A DNA stretch of 64,000 nucleotides, from positions 1 through 64,000 of the forward strand of contig JAVJUV010000050.1 of the NCBI GenBank assembly GCA_040220415.1, written 5' to 3'. This stretch comes from JAVJUV01 sp040220415 (GTDB taxonomy: Bacteria; Pseudomonadota; Alphaproteobacteria; Rhodobacterales; Rhodobacteraceae). Position numbers and translations under genes: made by a program. How positions within the stretch are numbered: the first letter of the stretch is position 1; every line of letters begins with the position of its first letter. The notes under the pieces are model-generated. The model saw nothing but the letters and a program-made list of their open reading frames with translations, was not told the DNA's origin and did no database searches. Below, piece after piece: positions 1-8,800 of the stretch.

Positions 1-717
1 GAAGCCCGGGAATCGAACGCCGGTTTTCTGTTCCGCGTGACACGCGGCCGCCCGCTTCTGACGCTCAAACTCGCGCTCAGCCTCGACGGGCGCATCGCCA
101 CCGCCTCGGGCGAAAGCCGCTGGATCACGGGGCCGGCGGCGCGCCGCATGGTCCATGCGCTGCGGGCCCGCCACGATGCCGTGCTGGTCGGCGGCGGTAC
201 GGCGCGTGCCGACGATCCGACCCTCACCGTGCGCGACATGGGCGCCGACCGGCAACCTGTCCGGATCGTCGCCTCCCGTACGCTCAACCTGGCCTGGCCC
301 AACGAACTTGCGGCCACGATCGGCGAGGCGCCCGTCTGGCTGATGCACGGCGACGGGCACAACACATCGCAAGACGCCGCCCGCTGGCAGTCCGCCGGCG
401 CCCGCCTGCTGCCGGTTCCGGTTGCAGGCGGCCATCTCGATCCCCGCTCGATGATGCAATCGCTGGGCGAGGCCGGGCTTACCCGCGTCTTCTGCGAAGG
501 CGGCGGTTCACTGGCCGCATCGTTCCTTGCCGCAGGGCTCGTCGATGACCTGATCGTCTTTTCCGCGGGCCTCGTCATCGGTGCCGAAGGCCAGCCGGGC
601 GTGGGGGCGATGGGCCTCTCGGCATTGGCCGACGCCGAGCGTTTCCGGCTGGTCGAGACCCGCCGCGTCGGGGCCGACGTCGTCAGCCGCTGGACCGCTA
701 CGGCTTCTTCTTTTTGA
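1..717 (+). CDS. ribD: RibD C-terminal reductase domain (5' end outside window)
   Basis: The reading frame is open from base 1, so the gene enters from the left and only the C-terminal part is seen. The residues before the first in-window GTG (position 37) already read as RibD (NAGFLFRVTRGRP), so that GTG is not the true start. The visible part is the RibD_C fold, 5-amino-6-(5-phosphoribosylamino)uracil reductase, marked by LTLKLALSLDGRIA, the nearby SRWITG and the glycine-rich FCEGGGSLAASFL. This is the second half of the bifunctional deaminase/reductase of riboflavin synthesis; the deaminase half should lie upstream. It stops at 717, 28 bases from a convergent capsule gene, instead of running on into ribE. 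Confidence 0.93.
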   Translation, partial: EARESNAGFLFRVTRGRPLLTLKLALSLDGRIATASGESRWITGPAARRMVHALRARHDAVLVGGGTARADDPTLTVRDMGADRQPVRIVASRTLNLAWPNELAATIGEAPVWLMHGDGHNTSQDAARWQSAGARLLPVPVAGGHLDPRSMMQSLGEAGLTRVFCEGGGSLAASFLAAGLVDDLIVFSAGLVIGAEGQPGVGAMGLSALADAERFRLVETRRVGADVVSRWTATASSF

Positions 718-745
718 AAATACTCCCGCCGGAGGCGGCCGCCCG

Positions 746-2737
746 TTATCTCCTTCCGAAGGGAAATGCCGCCTGCAAACGCGCCATCCAGCGGTTGATC
801 GGGGGAATGTCGATCCCTCCCGACAGCAAGGCCACCGCGTTCTCGGGCGACAGGGGCGCGCCGCTTCTCGGGTCGAAATACCGGGGATACCCGATCAGGC
901 AGGCATGGGCGAGCTGCGGCAGGCCGACGTCGTGGGTCGCGCGATGCCCGGGCCGCGCCGCAAGATCGCGCGTCAGTCCCCGCCCGGCATAGAAAGGCAT
1001 CCCCAGGCAGGTCACCGGCTTGCCCCGGATCAGCGCTTCGAAACCCAGGGTCGAGGTGATCGTCCACACCTCGTCTGCCAGACCGATCGCTTGGGCGGCC
1101 CCGATGTTCAGAAGCGCGATATCGGCCAGCCCCTCAAGATCGGCGTCCGCCACCGCCCCTTTCCGCAGGCCCGCTTCCACATCCGGGTGCGGTTTCCAAA
1201 GGATGCGCGCATCGGGGTTCTTTTCCCTCGTCCGGCGCAGCAAATCGAGGTTGCTGCGCACCTCCGCTGCCCCGAACTCCATCGCAGCGTCGTCCTCGAC
1301 CTGCCCCGCGACAAGGATCGTCCGCGCGCCCGGCGGCAAATCGGGCGCAGGGGCCCCAATGTTGTATTTGGTCAGATCATTGGCCCGGATTCGCCCGACA
1401 AGCCGCTCGGCACGTCGGATTTCTCCATCCGGCAGATTGCCCGATTCCGCGATCAGGCGGTCCAGGCGCCCCTCGGTCGAGGCATCGAAGTACAGCGACG
1501 GCCGGTCCAGAACCAGTGACAGGGGCGGCACCAGCGCCGCACCCAGCCCGCGCGACCGCAAGAACCCGTCCTCCATCCTCAGCGCGTCCTCGGGGGCGTC
1601 GGCCATGCCCCAGACCACCGCCTTCCGGTCGCTGCCCGTCGGCACGCGCCTGGCGAATTTCAACGGCACCTCGCGCCCGAATGCCCGCCGCAGGTGCGGT
1701 CGCTTCCAGGCCTTCATGGCCACGGCGACATAGCCCTGCCGATCCTCGCGCCAGGCGCGCGCCTCCGCGGCAAGCTGGGCGATCACGTCCTCGACCTCGC
1801 ACAGACGATCGCGCACGGCATCGTACCAGACCGGGTACAGGATCATCGCCCCGGCGAACAGTTGCGCCCGCGTCAGCACCCTTTCGCGCCGCGCCGGCGC
1901 GTTCTCGTCCTGCGTCAGCCCCCAGCCGGCATAGAACGGCTGACCGAAGACCCGCGGCTTCAAACCCGCAAAGATCGCCTCGAAGCCCAGCGTCGAGGAA
2001 TGCGTATAGACCGCGACCGCACCCTCGAACAGCCGCCACGGGCTGACCGGGTCGGTCACGAAATGCACCCTCTCGGGCATGCTGGCGGCATCGAAATGCC
2101 CCCCGCGCTTGCCGTGAACGGTCTCGGGATGTGTCTTGATCAGGATCGGCAGTCCGGGATGCTCTTCCGCCGCCACCGCCAGCATCTCGTTCAAAGCCGC
2201 TTTGCCTGCACCCATCAGCGCCGCATCGCCTTCGGTCTGGTCGATCACCACCACATAACCGGGGTCGGGGACAGGCAGGCCAGGGTCGCAGGCCGAGTAC
2301 TTGCCCAGGTGCCAGTACCGAAGGCTGTCGATGGCATCCCGTGCCCGGTTCAGAAGCGCCGTGTCGTCGAAGGGATGGGTCGCCAGAAGCGTCTCGAGAT
2401 CCGATGGTGCCGAGCCGTCGAAATGCACGCCCCGTTGGTCCAGCGACAGTCCCACCGGCGGTTCGCCCCGCACGCGGGCCGGATGTACCGACCGGAGGAA
2501 CGCATCCTCTACGGTCAACACGGGCGCCTCGCACCACTCCGCCACCGCCTCGCCGCGCCAGGCGGTCGGCGTGCGCCCCCAGACCCCCACGAAATCGCCC
2601 TCGCCGGGCACGCCGATCGAAACGTCCCAGCCCGCAAGCTCCAGGATGCTCCGCAACCTGCCTTGCGTCAGGAAACCGCCGTTGTAGATGCAAAGCCGCC
2701 GCCCGGTATCGGGCGGCGGGGAAAGCTCTTTTCTCAA
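746..2737 (-). CDS. kpsC: KpsC-like capsule polysaccharide Kdo transferase
   Basis: 663 aa, about the usual length of KpsC, the two-domain beta-Kdo transferase that builds the poly-Kdo linker on lyso-phosphatidylglycerol in ABC-transporter-dependent capsule synthesis. The duplication is visible: EDAFLRS near residue 77 recurs as EDGFLRS near 384, and LGFEAIFAGLKP...PFYAGWGLT (about 250-278) recurs as LGFEALIRGKP...PFYAGRGLT (about 567-594). The only plausible start is TTG (2737), overlapping the TGA of the export lipoprotein gene by four bases, which suggests translational coupling. The product is expected to be cytoplasmic and membrane-associated. It is last in the kpsS - export lipoprotein - kpsC unit. 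KpsM/T/E are not in the window. Confidence 0.9.
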   Translation of the reverse strand: MRKELSPPPDTGRRLCIYNGGFLTQGRLRSILELAGWDVSIGVPGEGDFVGVWGRTPTAWRGEAVAEWCEAPVLTVEDAFLRSVHPARVRGEPPVGLSLDQRGVHFDGSAPSDLETLLATHPFDDTALLNRARDAIDSLRYWHLGKYSACDPGLPVPDPGYVVVIDQTEGDAALMGAGKAALNEMLAVAAEEHPGLPILIKTHPETVHGKRGGHFDAASMPERVHFVTDPVSPWRLFEGAVAVYTHSSTLGFEAIFAGLKPRVFGQPFYAGWGLTQDENAPARRERVLTRAQLFAGAMILYPVWYDAVRDRLCEVEDVIAQLAAEARAWREDRQGYVAVAMKAWKRPHLRRAFGREVPLKFARRVPTGSDRKAVVWGMADAPEDALRMEDGFLRSRGLGAALVPPLSLVLDRPSLYFDASTEGRLDRLIAESGNLPDGEIRRAERLVGRIRANDLTKYNIGAPAPDLPPGARTILVAGQVEDDAAMEFGAAEVRSNLDLLRRTREKNPDARILWKPHPDVEAGLRKGAVADADLEGLADIALLNIGAAQAIGLADEVWTITSTLGFEALIRGKPVTCLGMPFYAGRGLTRDLAARPGHRATHDVGLPQLAHACLIGYPRYFDPRSGAPLSPENAVALLSGGIDIPPINRWMARLQAAFPFGRR

Positions 2738-3864
2738 TTGCTGAGGTTCTGGACCGAAGCCGCGGTGCCGACCGGCGCGACGATGGCCTGAAGCACCTTG
2801 TTGAACTGCGAGTACGGCGCCTCGGTCACATAAACCGTATCCTGGTCGCGGATCTCGAAGTCACGCGCGATGAAGACACCGTTGGCCGATGTCAGGTCCA
2901 GGACATAGACCATGCGCTGCGTGTCGATCAGGTCGGTGCGGTTCAGCACCTTGTTCGCGATCGGCGCGGGCTCGTCGCGGAAAACGAAGATGCCCGTCGG
3001 GTCGGCAAGGTTCGTCTGTATGCCGCCGATGGTTGCCAGCGCTTCGATGGCCGAAACCGTCTGCGTCTCGAACGGCACCTTGGCCTGCTGCCCGGTCGCG
3101 CCAAGCGCGGTAAAGAAGCGTTCGTCCTCTTCGACAAGGATGCGGTCGCCAGCGCGAAGCGCGATGTCCAGGCGCGGATTTTCGTAAAGATCCTCCAGCC
3201 AGACCGTGCCCTTGTGCGCGCCGCGGATCAGCGTGATCTGCGTGATGTCGGTCGGCAGCGTGATGCCGCCCGCCTTTGCCAGCATCGCCGTAAGCGTGCG
3301 CGTCGGTCTCTCGATCGGATAGACGCCCTGCGCGCCGACGCCGCCGATCAGGGAAACGGTCGCACCGTCGCCTGCAAGGCGTTTGACCACGACCTGCGGG
3401 TCCGGCGTCTGGGCTTCCAGTTTCTCGGTGATGATCCGGCGGATACCCTCGGGCGTATTCCCCGACGCCTTGATACGGCCCGCGTAGGGCACGAAGATGA
3501 AGCCGTCGCCGTCGACCTGGATCTCTTCCAGCTGCGAGGAATTCGTGCCGTCGGTCGCCAGCAGGCCGTCATCGACGTTTTCCCAGATCATCAATCCCAG
3601 CGTGTCTCCGGGCCGGACAGTGTCCGATCCGACAGCGCTGGCGCTCATGAAGCCCTCGCTGAACCCTAGCGACGGATCGTAGGATGTTGCCCGGGTCACG
3701 TGATCGTCCGTCGTCACGACGAACGCATTGCCCTGACGTTCGACCGATCCCGAGAAGATTTCGTCCTTGGTCGGTCCGGAGCGCGGAAGGCCGCATCCGG
3801 AAAGTATGCTGGCGGCGACGCAAATGGCGACCCACCTCGCAGAGGTGCTGTTCCTGACTATCAC
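2734..3864 (-). CDS. Outer-membrane polysaccharide export lipoprotein (Wza/KpsD type)
   Basis: 376 aa. An N-terminal signal peptide ends in the lipobox LSGC with the lipidated Cys at residue 24. A poly_export-type domain follows (RPGDTLGLMIWE, DGDGFIFVPYAGRIKASG), then two SLBB-like segments (VSLIGGVGAQGVYPI; GDRILVEEDERFF). The family forms or contacts the outer-membrane channel for capsule export. The start is GTG (3864); the gene lies 96 bases after kpsS and overlaps kpsC by four bases. Its position between two Kdo-transferase genes supports a capsule role. The family is clear; whether it functions closer to Wza or KpsD is not decidable from sequence alone. Confidence 0.9.
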   Translation of the reverse strand: MIVRNSTSARWVAICVAASILSGCGLPRSGPTKDEIFSGSVERQGNAFVVTTDDHVTRATSYDPSLGFSEGFMSASAVGSDTVRPGDTLGLMIWENVDDGLLATDGTNSSQLEEIQVDGDGFIFVPYAGRIKASGNTPEGIRRIITEKLEAQTPDPQVVVKRLAGDGATVSLIGGVGAQGVYPIERPTRTLTAMLAKAGGITLPTDITQITLIRGAHKGTVWLEDLYENPRLDIALRAGDRILVEEDERFFTALGATGQQAKVPFETQTVSAIEALATIGGIQTNLADPTGIFVFRDEPAPIANKVLNRTDLIDTQRMVYVLDLTSANGVFIARDFEIRDQDTVYVTEAPYSQFNKVLQAIVAPVGTAASVQNLSN

Positions 3865-3960
3865 TGCTCGGTCTCCTCGACCTTGTTTATTGCCTGCCTC
3901 GGCTATTTTTCAGCAACGGTAGATCCACTGGATTGTTTTTTCCAGTTTTCCAGAAGGAGT

Positions 3961-5244
3961 TTACGAGACGATGCGAAGGTGTTGCGGTGCCGCCGCAGAT
4001 GCATCTTCGCGTGAAACAAGCCGCTCGATCGGGCATTGGCGCGCCAGCATCAGGTCCGGAAGCTGTCTCAAGAGCTTGCGGCGGCTGTGGAAGGCATAAA
4101 ATCCTCCGGGCACCTGGGATGTCGCAAGAAGGAACGCGCGATAGGTCAGATAGGCTTCTCGGTCGGGCTGTCTCGGTGCCCGGAAAAAATCCGCGACGGG
4201 CTGATCCGAAACGAATTCCGGACGGTTATAGACGGCGCGGCCGAAGGCTTTCAGGGGCAGGCCGCGCCAAAGCGCCTGCTCGGCCGAGGTCGAATTCACG
4301 GTGACCGCGCTGCGCGCCGTGTCCAGCAGCCGCGCCAGCTTTCCGCCCGTGACGAAATGGACCCGTCCTGAAACCCCGTGCTCGCCGGCCAGCGCTCGGA
4401 CAAGCGGCCTCAGCGGCTCGCGCCCGTCTTCCAGCGGATGTGCCTTCAGCACAAGATGGTGATGCGGCGGCGCGCCCTCCGAGAAACCGCGTAGCACCGT
4501 TTCAAGGAACTCTGCCTGGCTGGCGAAGGGGCCGTTGTCGCGGAAATTGGCGTCATGCGCCAATTGCAGCATGACGACGTGATAGGGAAAACCGCCGTAC
4601 CTGATCCGGGTCGTCGCCAGGTATCGCGACATGGTACGAAATGGCGTCTCCATCAGCCGCCGCAGATGCAGCCTGAACTCGTCCTCGACGCCGGGTGTCC
4701 GGTGCGGCCGGAATCGGGGATAGCGGCGGCGCCCCGCAAGCAGCATGCCGTGGTAGATCGCGCCCCAGAACATATGCGCCCGCATGTCGCCCCACCGGTC
4801 CGGAGCCTCGGTCAGCAACGGCGAGGAGCCGCTCAGCGCCGCCGCCATCTCTTCCAGGCTCAGCGCGGCGGACGGCGAAGCGGCGTTGGTCCCGCCACGT
4901 TCGTATGTGATCCAATAGGGCCGCAGATAGCCTTCCTCGAAGACATGCGGCGTCACGCTCCTTGTCGCCGCCGCGTCCAGCGCGATGCGGTGAACCTGGC
5001 GGGTTGCGCCATAACAGACGATATCCGTGATGCCCAATTCCGCAAGATGGGCCTCCAGCGCCGCGGGCCACTGCTGCGGGCTGCCGTCGAACGGCAGATA
5101 CCCCGGCCCGCGCCAAAGCCCCGCATCGCCGGCATTGAAACCCACGCGCCAGACCTCGGCGCCCGCCAAGCGCAGCCGCGCGGCCAAGGCCCCGAAGAAC
5201 GGCCCGTGCGGACCTTGAAGGAACAGAAACCGGCGCGTGCTCAT
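3961..5244 (-). CDS. kpsS: KpsS-like capsule Kdo transferase
   Basis: About 427 aa from the ATG at 5244 (MSTRRFLFLQGPHGPFF). An in-frame extension to 5298 exists, but its 18 extra residues do not look like the family's N-terminus. KpsS adds the first beta-Kdo to the lipid anchor before KpsC extends it. Visible family features are QGPHGPFF near the start, HVFEEGYLRPYWITYE (about 120-135), FHGxL-like AIYHGMLL, LKAHPLEDG and VNSTSAEQALWRGLPLKAFG near the C-terminus. It is the promoter-proximal gene of the capsule unit, transcribed away from ribE. The 101 bases to ribE must hold divergent promoters. Confidence 0.88.
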   Translation of the reverse strand: MSTRRFLFLQGPHGPFFGALAARLRLAGAEVWRVGFNAGDAGLWRGPGYLPFDGSPQQWPAALEAHLAELGITDIVCYGATRQVHRIALDAAATRSVTPHVFEEGYLRPYWITYERGGTNAASPSAALSLEEMAAALSGSSPLLTEAPDRWGDMRAHMFWGAIYHGMLLAGRRRYPRFRPHRTPGVEDEFRLHLRRLMETPFRTMSRYLATTRIRYGGFPYHVVMLQLAHDANFRDNGPFASQAEFLETVLRGFSEGAPPHHHLVLKAHPLEDGREPLRPLVRALAGEHGVSGRVHFVTGGKLARLLDTARSAVTVNSTSAEQALWRGLPLKAFGRAVYNRPEFVSDQPVADFFRAPRQPDREAYLTYRAFLLATSQVPGGFYAFHSRRKLLRQLPDLMLARQCPIERLVSREDASAAAPQHLRIVS

Positions 5245-5345
5245 CGCCACCTGATAAGCCAGCGCAAGAGCCCTGTCACCTGCGGCCTCGTCTTGCACCG
5301 GGGGCGGAAGCGCTTTACCTCACTCCAAGGACAAGGAGAGCGGCA

Positions 5346-5942
5346 ATGTTCACCGGCATCGTCACCGACATGGGCGAGATCCTGCGTCTCGAGAAGGCGG
5401 GCGACCTGAATGTCAGGATCGCCACCTCCTACGATATCGACACCATCGACATCGGCGCTTCGATCGCCTGCGACGGTGTCTGTCTGACCGTCGTCGCGCT
5501 GGGTGCCGATCCGAAACCCTGGTTCCAGGTGCAGATCTCCGCCGAGACCGTCTCGAAGACAAATCTCGACACCTGGGCGCCGGGCAGGCGCATCAACCTC
5601 GAGAGGGCGCTTCGCGTGGGTGACGAACTGGGCGGCCATATCGTGTCGGGCCATGTCGATGGCGTGGCCGAGATCGTGAAGATGCACGACGAGGGCGACA
5701 GCACGCGCATCACCTTCCGCGCACCCGCCCCGCTGGCGCGCTTCATCGCGCCCAAGGGGTCGGTCGCCCTGAACGGCACATCTCTTACCGTGAACGAGGT
5801 CGACGGCACCGATTTCGGCGTCAATATCATACCCCACACCAAGACCGTCACCACCTGGGGCGCGTCGACTGTGGGCGACCGCGTGAACCTCGAGATCGAC
5901 ACGCTCGCCCGCTACGTGGCGCGGCTGGCCCAGGCGTCATGA
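5346..5942 (+). CDS. ribE: Riboflavin synthase alpha subunit
   Basis: 198 aa, the normal length. It dismutates two 6,7-dimethyl-8-ribityllumazine molecules to riboflavin. The start MFTGIVTDMG is diagnostic, and the tandem lumazine-binding domains are visible: N-half DGVCLTV, linker GGHIVSGHVDG, C-half NGTSLTVNEVDG. A good ribosome site (AAGGAGAG, six bases ahead) fixes the ATG at 5346. Its stop overlaps the next gene by four bases (ATGA), starting a tightly packed block that continues through RibBX, ribH and nusB. No FMN riboswitch is recognisable in the 101 bases upstream. Confidence 0.97.
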   Translation: MFTGIVTDMGEILRLEKAGDLNVRIATSYDIDTIDIGASIACDGVCLTVVALGADPKPWFQVQISAETVSKTNLDTWAPGRRINLERALRVGDELGGHIVSGHVDGVAEIVKMHDEGDSTRITFRAPAPLARFIAPKGSVALNGTSLTVNEVDGTDFGVNIIPHTKTVTTWGASTVGDRVNLEIDTLARYVARLAQAS

Positions 5943-6487
5943 CCCGGCTCGGTCACAACAACGGTCCCACGATGGAGAAGGGCGGCGCCTGGCGCCGCTA
6001 CGCCTGGACCCGCGCCCGCGCCGAGTTGTTGCCGACGCTTCCGATCGAGGTTGCCCGCCGGCGTGTCCGCCGCGCCCGCGAGTTGGGCATCGACTACAAG
6101 GCCTACGCCGGCATCCGCGCCGCCACCGGCCGCGATATCGTCGCGCTTCTGTTCTCGTGCAATGCGCTCCGGCTTCTCGAAGACGACCGGATCGAGGCCG
6201 TTCGCGCCGAACGCCTGGCGACGGTCCGGCAGGCCGAGTTCCTGGCCCTCGTCCATCCGCCTCACGATCCGGCCCGGACGACCGGACGCAACCCACTCAT
6301 CCTGGCGGCCGACAAGGCCCCCGGCCTGGTCGAGACCTGGCGCGAAACCCGCCAGCGCATCCTTGCCCTGAAGGGAACCATCCCTGCCGACGGCATCGTC
6401 GTCGTCGGCGAGACCCATCTTGAACGCGGCTGGACCGAAGCCGCCCGGCTTGCGGGCTATATCCGGGCTGAACGCTACTTCGCCTGA
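5939..6487 (+). CDS. Unknown protein encoded inside the riboflavin operon
   Basis: 182 aa, overlapping ribE by four bases and so probably translationally coupled to it. It opens with MTRLGHNNGPTM, then an Arg/Ala-rich helical stretch (RARAELLPTLPIEVARRRVRRARELGIDYKAY, shown only in part by its motif positions 25-55), RDIVALLFSCNALRLL near 66-81, and a C-terminal ADGIVVVGETHLERGW. No signal peptide or membrane segment is visible. I recognise no catalytic motif. Its place between ribE and RibBX suggests a flavin-linked or merely co-transcribed role; that is inference. Confidence 0.75.
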   Translation: MTRLGHNNGPTMEKGGAWRRYAWTRARAELLPTLPIEVARRRVRRARELGIDYKAYAGIRAATGRDIVALLFSCNALRLLEDDRIEAVRAERLATVRQAEFLALVHPPHDPARTTGRNPLILAADKAPGLVETWRETRQRILALKGTIPADGIVVVGETHLERGWTEAARLAGYIRAERYFA

Positions 6488-6606
6488 CACCTGCGCCAAC
6501 GCAGAACGGGCGTGCGCAAACGTCACGTCCGCACCCGGCCCTTCCTCTGGTCAACGCGCCAGCCATCCGTTAAGTGCAACCCCTGAAACCCGCCCCGGAT
6601 GACGAT

Positions 6607-7731
6607 ATGAGCTACGAAACTCCCGGACCCGTCGAAGAGAACTGGCGCGACGCCATCTCGACGATCGAAGAGATCATCGAAGACGCCCGGAACGGCCGGA
6701 TGTTCATCCTCGTCGACCACGAGGACCGCGAGAACGAGGGCGACCTCGTGATCCCCGCGCAAATGGCCACTCCGGAAGCGATCAATTTCATGGCGACCAA
6801 TGGCCGTGGCCTGATCTGCCTGACGCTGACGGGCGAAAGGATCGACGCGCTGGGCCTGCCGCTCATGGCGTCCCACAACTCGTCGCGCCACGAAACGGCC
6901 TTCACCGTCTCGATCGAAGCCCGCGAAGGCGTCTCGACCGGTATCTCGGCGCATGATCGCGCCCGCACCGTCGCGGTCGCCATCGACTCGGGGAAATCCG
7001 CCTCCGACATCGCCACGCCGGGCCACATCTTCCCGCTGCGCGCCCGCGACGGCGGCGTTCTGGTGCGCGCGGGCCATACCGAGGCTGCGGTCGATGTCGC
7101 GCGCCTTGCAGGGCTGAACCCGTCGGGCGTGATCTGCGAGATCATGAACGAAGATGGCACCATGAGCCGGCTTCCGGACCTCGTGGCCTTTGCCCAGCGT
7201 CATGGCCTCAAGATCGGGACCATCAGCGACCTGATCGCCTACCGCCGCCGCCACGACAACCTGGTGACAGTGACCAAGCAGGAAACCGTCACGTCGGAAT
7301 TCGGCGGTGAATGGCAGCTTCGCATCTTCCAGGACACAGCCCACGGAGACGAGCACATCGCGCTGATCAAGGGCGAGATCTCGGGCGACGAGCCCTGTCT
7401 CGTCCGCATGCACGCGCTGGACCCGATGCTGGATGTGGTGGGCCTTGGCCCCTCGGGCAGGCGAAACGAATTCGGCGACGCGATGGAACTGATCGCGCGC
7501 CAGGGCAGGGGCGTGCTCGTTCTCTTGCGCGACACCACGATGAAGCTGCACACGGGCGATTCCGCGTCGCCCCAGACACTTCGCCAGTATGGCCTCGGGG
7601 CGCAGATCCTGTCGTCGCTCGGCCTCTCGAAGCTGGTGCTTCTGACGAATTCTCCCCAGCCCAAGGTCGTCGGTCTCGATGCCTACGGGCTGGAAATCGT
7701 CGCCACCCGAAAGATATCGGAGCTGGGCTGA
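6607..7731 (+). CDS. ribB: RibBX: DHBP synthase fused to a cysteine-less GTP cyclohydrolase II-like domain
   Basis: 374 aa from ATG 6607 (MSYETPG); a GTG at 6574 would add 11 poorly conserved residues. The N-terminal ~215 aa are 3,4-dihydroxy-2-butanone-4-phosphate synthase, with DHEDRENEGDLVIPA, SRHETAFTVS and GHIFPLRARDGG. From about residue 225 a GTP cyclohydrolase II-like domain follows, ending in YGLGAQILSSLGL and GYGL-like AYGLEIV. The zinc site of true GCHII (C-x10-C-x-C after VRxHSE) is absent: the matching stretch reads VRMHALDPMLDVVGLGP, with no Cys. The second half is therefore probably not a GTP cyclohydrolase. Published RibBX proteins share this build. Its TGA overlaps the ribH ATG by one base. 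Confidence 0.93.
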   Translation: MSYETPGPVEENWRDAISTIEEIIEDARNGRMFILVDHEDRENEGDLVIPAQMATPEAINFMATNGRGLICLTLTGERIDALGLPLMASHNSSRHETAFTVSIEAREGVSTGISAHDRARTVAVAIDSGKSASDIATPGHIFPLRARDGGVLVRAGHTEAAVDVARLAGLNPSGVICEIMNEDGTMSRLPDLVAFAQRHGLKIGTISDLIAYRRRHDNLVTVTKQETVTSEFGGEWQLRIFQDTAHGDEHIALIKGEISGDEPCLVRMHALDPMLDVVGLGPSGRRNEFGDAMELIARQGRGVLVLLRDTTMKLHTGDSASPQTLRQYGLGAQILSSLGLSKLVLLTNSPQPKVVGLDAYGLEIVATRKISELG

Positions 7732-8273
7732 TGGCAGGACATTCCGACAACGATCTGGGCCTTCCCGAATTCACCGATCCGGTGAAGGTGGCCATCGTGA
7801 TCGCGCCCTATTACAAGGCCATCTCCGAGGCCCAGCTTGCCTCTGCGCGGGGTATCCTCGACGCCGCCGGTGCGGCGCACGAGACCATCGAAGTCTCGGG
7901 TTCGCTGGAGATCCCCACCGCCATCGGCATCGCCAACCGCCTGTCGAACTTCGACGGCTTCGTGGCGCTGGGCTGCGTGATCCGCGGCCGCACATCGCAC
8001 TACGACGTGGTGGTTCAGCAATCGGCTCACGGCATCATGCTTTTGGGGCTTCAGGGCCTCTGCATCGGCAACGGCATCATCACCGTCGAGAACATGGAAC
8101 AGGCCGAAGAACGCGCCGACGCGAACCGGCTCGACACCGCAGGCGCGGCCGCCAGTGCCGCGCTCCACCTGATCGCGCTCGCCCGCCGGTTCGGCGGCCA
8201 GCGGCGCAAGGCAGGCTTCACGCCCGGCGAATTCCGGATCGCGGGCGACAGCGACGGACCCGCAACCGCATGA
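7731..8273 (+). CDS. ribH: 6,7-dimethyl-8-ribityllumazine synthase
   Basis: 180 aa. Condenses the RibB product with 5-amino-6-ribitylaminouracil to give lumazine, the substrate of RibE. The typical motifs are visible: VAIVIAPYY near the start, EVSGSLEIPTAI (phosphate and ribityl site, about 47-58), and GCVIRGRTSHYDVV with the catalytic His in the mid region. It starts in the RibBX stop (TGATG) and ends in a four-base overlap with nusB. The C-terminal tail after GGQRRKAGF is longer than in many homologues and reads acidic and flexible. Confidence 0.96.
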   Translation: MAGHSDNDLGLPEFTDPVKVAIVIAPYYKAISEAQLASARGILDAAGAAHETIEVSGSLEIPTAIGIANRLSNFDGFVALGCVIRGRTSHYDVVVQQSAHGIMLLGLQGLCIGNGIITVENMEQAEERADANRLDTAGAAASAALHLIALARRFGGQRRKAGFTPGEFRIAGDSDGPATA

Positions 8274-8728
8274 ACACCTCGAAACGCCAGATGAAATCCG
8301 CCGCGCGCCTCTACGCGGTGCAGGCGCTCTTCCAGATGGAGGCCTCGGGCCAGACGGTCGATGCCGTCCGGCGCGAATTCGAGGATTTCCGCTTCGGTGC
8401 CGACTATGACGGCGACACACTGGCCGAAGGCGATGTGGATCTGTTCCGCAAGATCGCCGAGGACGCCGTGAACTGGCAGGCCCGGATCGACAAGATGACC
8501 GACCGCGCGCTGGTCGCCAAATGGCCGATCGACCGGATCGACCCGACGCTGAGGGCGCTGTTCCGCTGTGCGGGCGCCGAGATCATCGAAGGCGAAGCGC
8601 CGCCCAAGGTCGTGATCAGCGAATACGTCGATGTGGCCAAGGCGTTTTTCCCCGAAGGACGCGAGCCGAAATTCGTCAATGCCGTGCTCGACCACATGGC
8701 ACGCGAGGCGCAGCCCGACGCCTTCTGA
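8270..8728 (+). CDS. nusB: Transcription antitermination factor NusB
   Basis: 152 aa, all-helical NusB family. N-terminal RLYAVQALFQMEASG and C-terminal PPKVVISEYVDVAKAF...KFVNAVLD are the family signatures. It binds boxA RNA with NusE (S10) in rRNA antitermination. The ATG overlaps the ribH stop by four bases; coupling of nusB to ribH is common in proteobacteria. It is the last gene of the rib block, and the strand is then free of coding sequence for about 450 bases. Confidence 0.95.
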   Translation: MNTSKRQMKSAARLYAVQALFQMEASGQTVDAVRREFEDFRFGADYDGDTLAEGDVDLFRKIAEDAVNWQARIDKMTDRALVAKWPIDRIDPTLRALFRCAGAEIIEGEAPPKVVISEYVDVAKAFFPEGREPKFVNAVLDHMAREAQPDAF

Positions 8729-8800
8729 TCGATGGCCCGCCGGGGCGGCCACTTCATCCGGCCTTAAGCCGAACCCCCGACATTTTTCGGTGTTCGAACC

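Noticed and set aside
5245..5345. FMN riboswitch ahead of ribE
   Set aside because: The ~140-nt conserved element does not fit in 101 bases, and its core motifs are absent.
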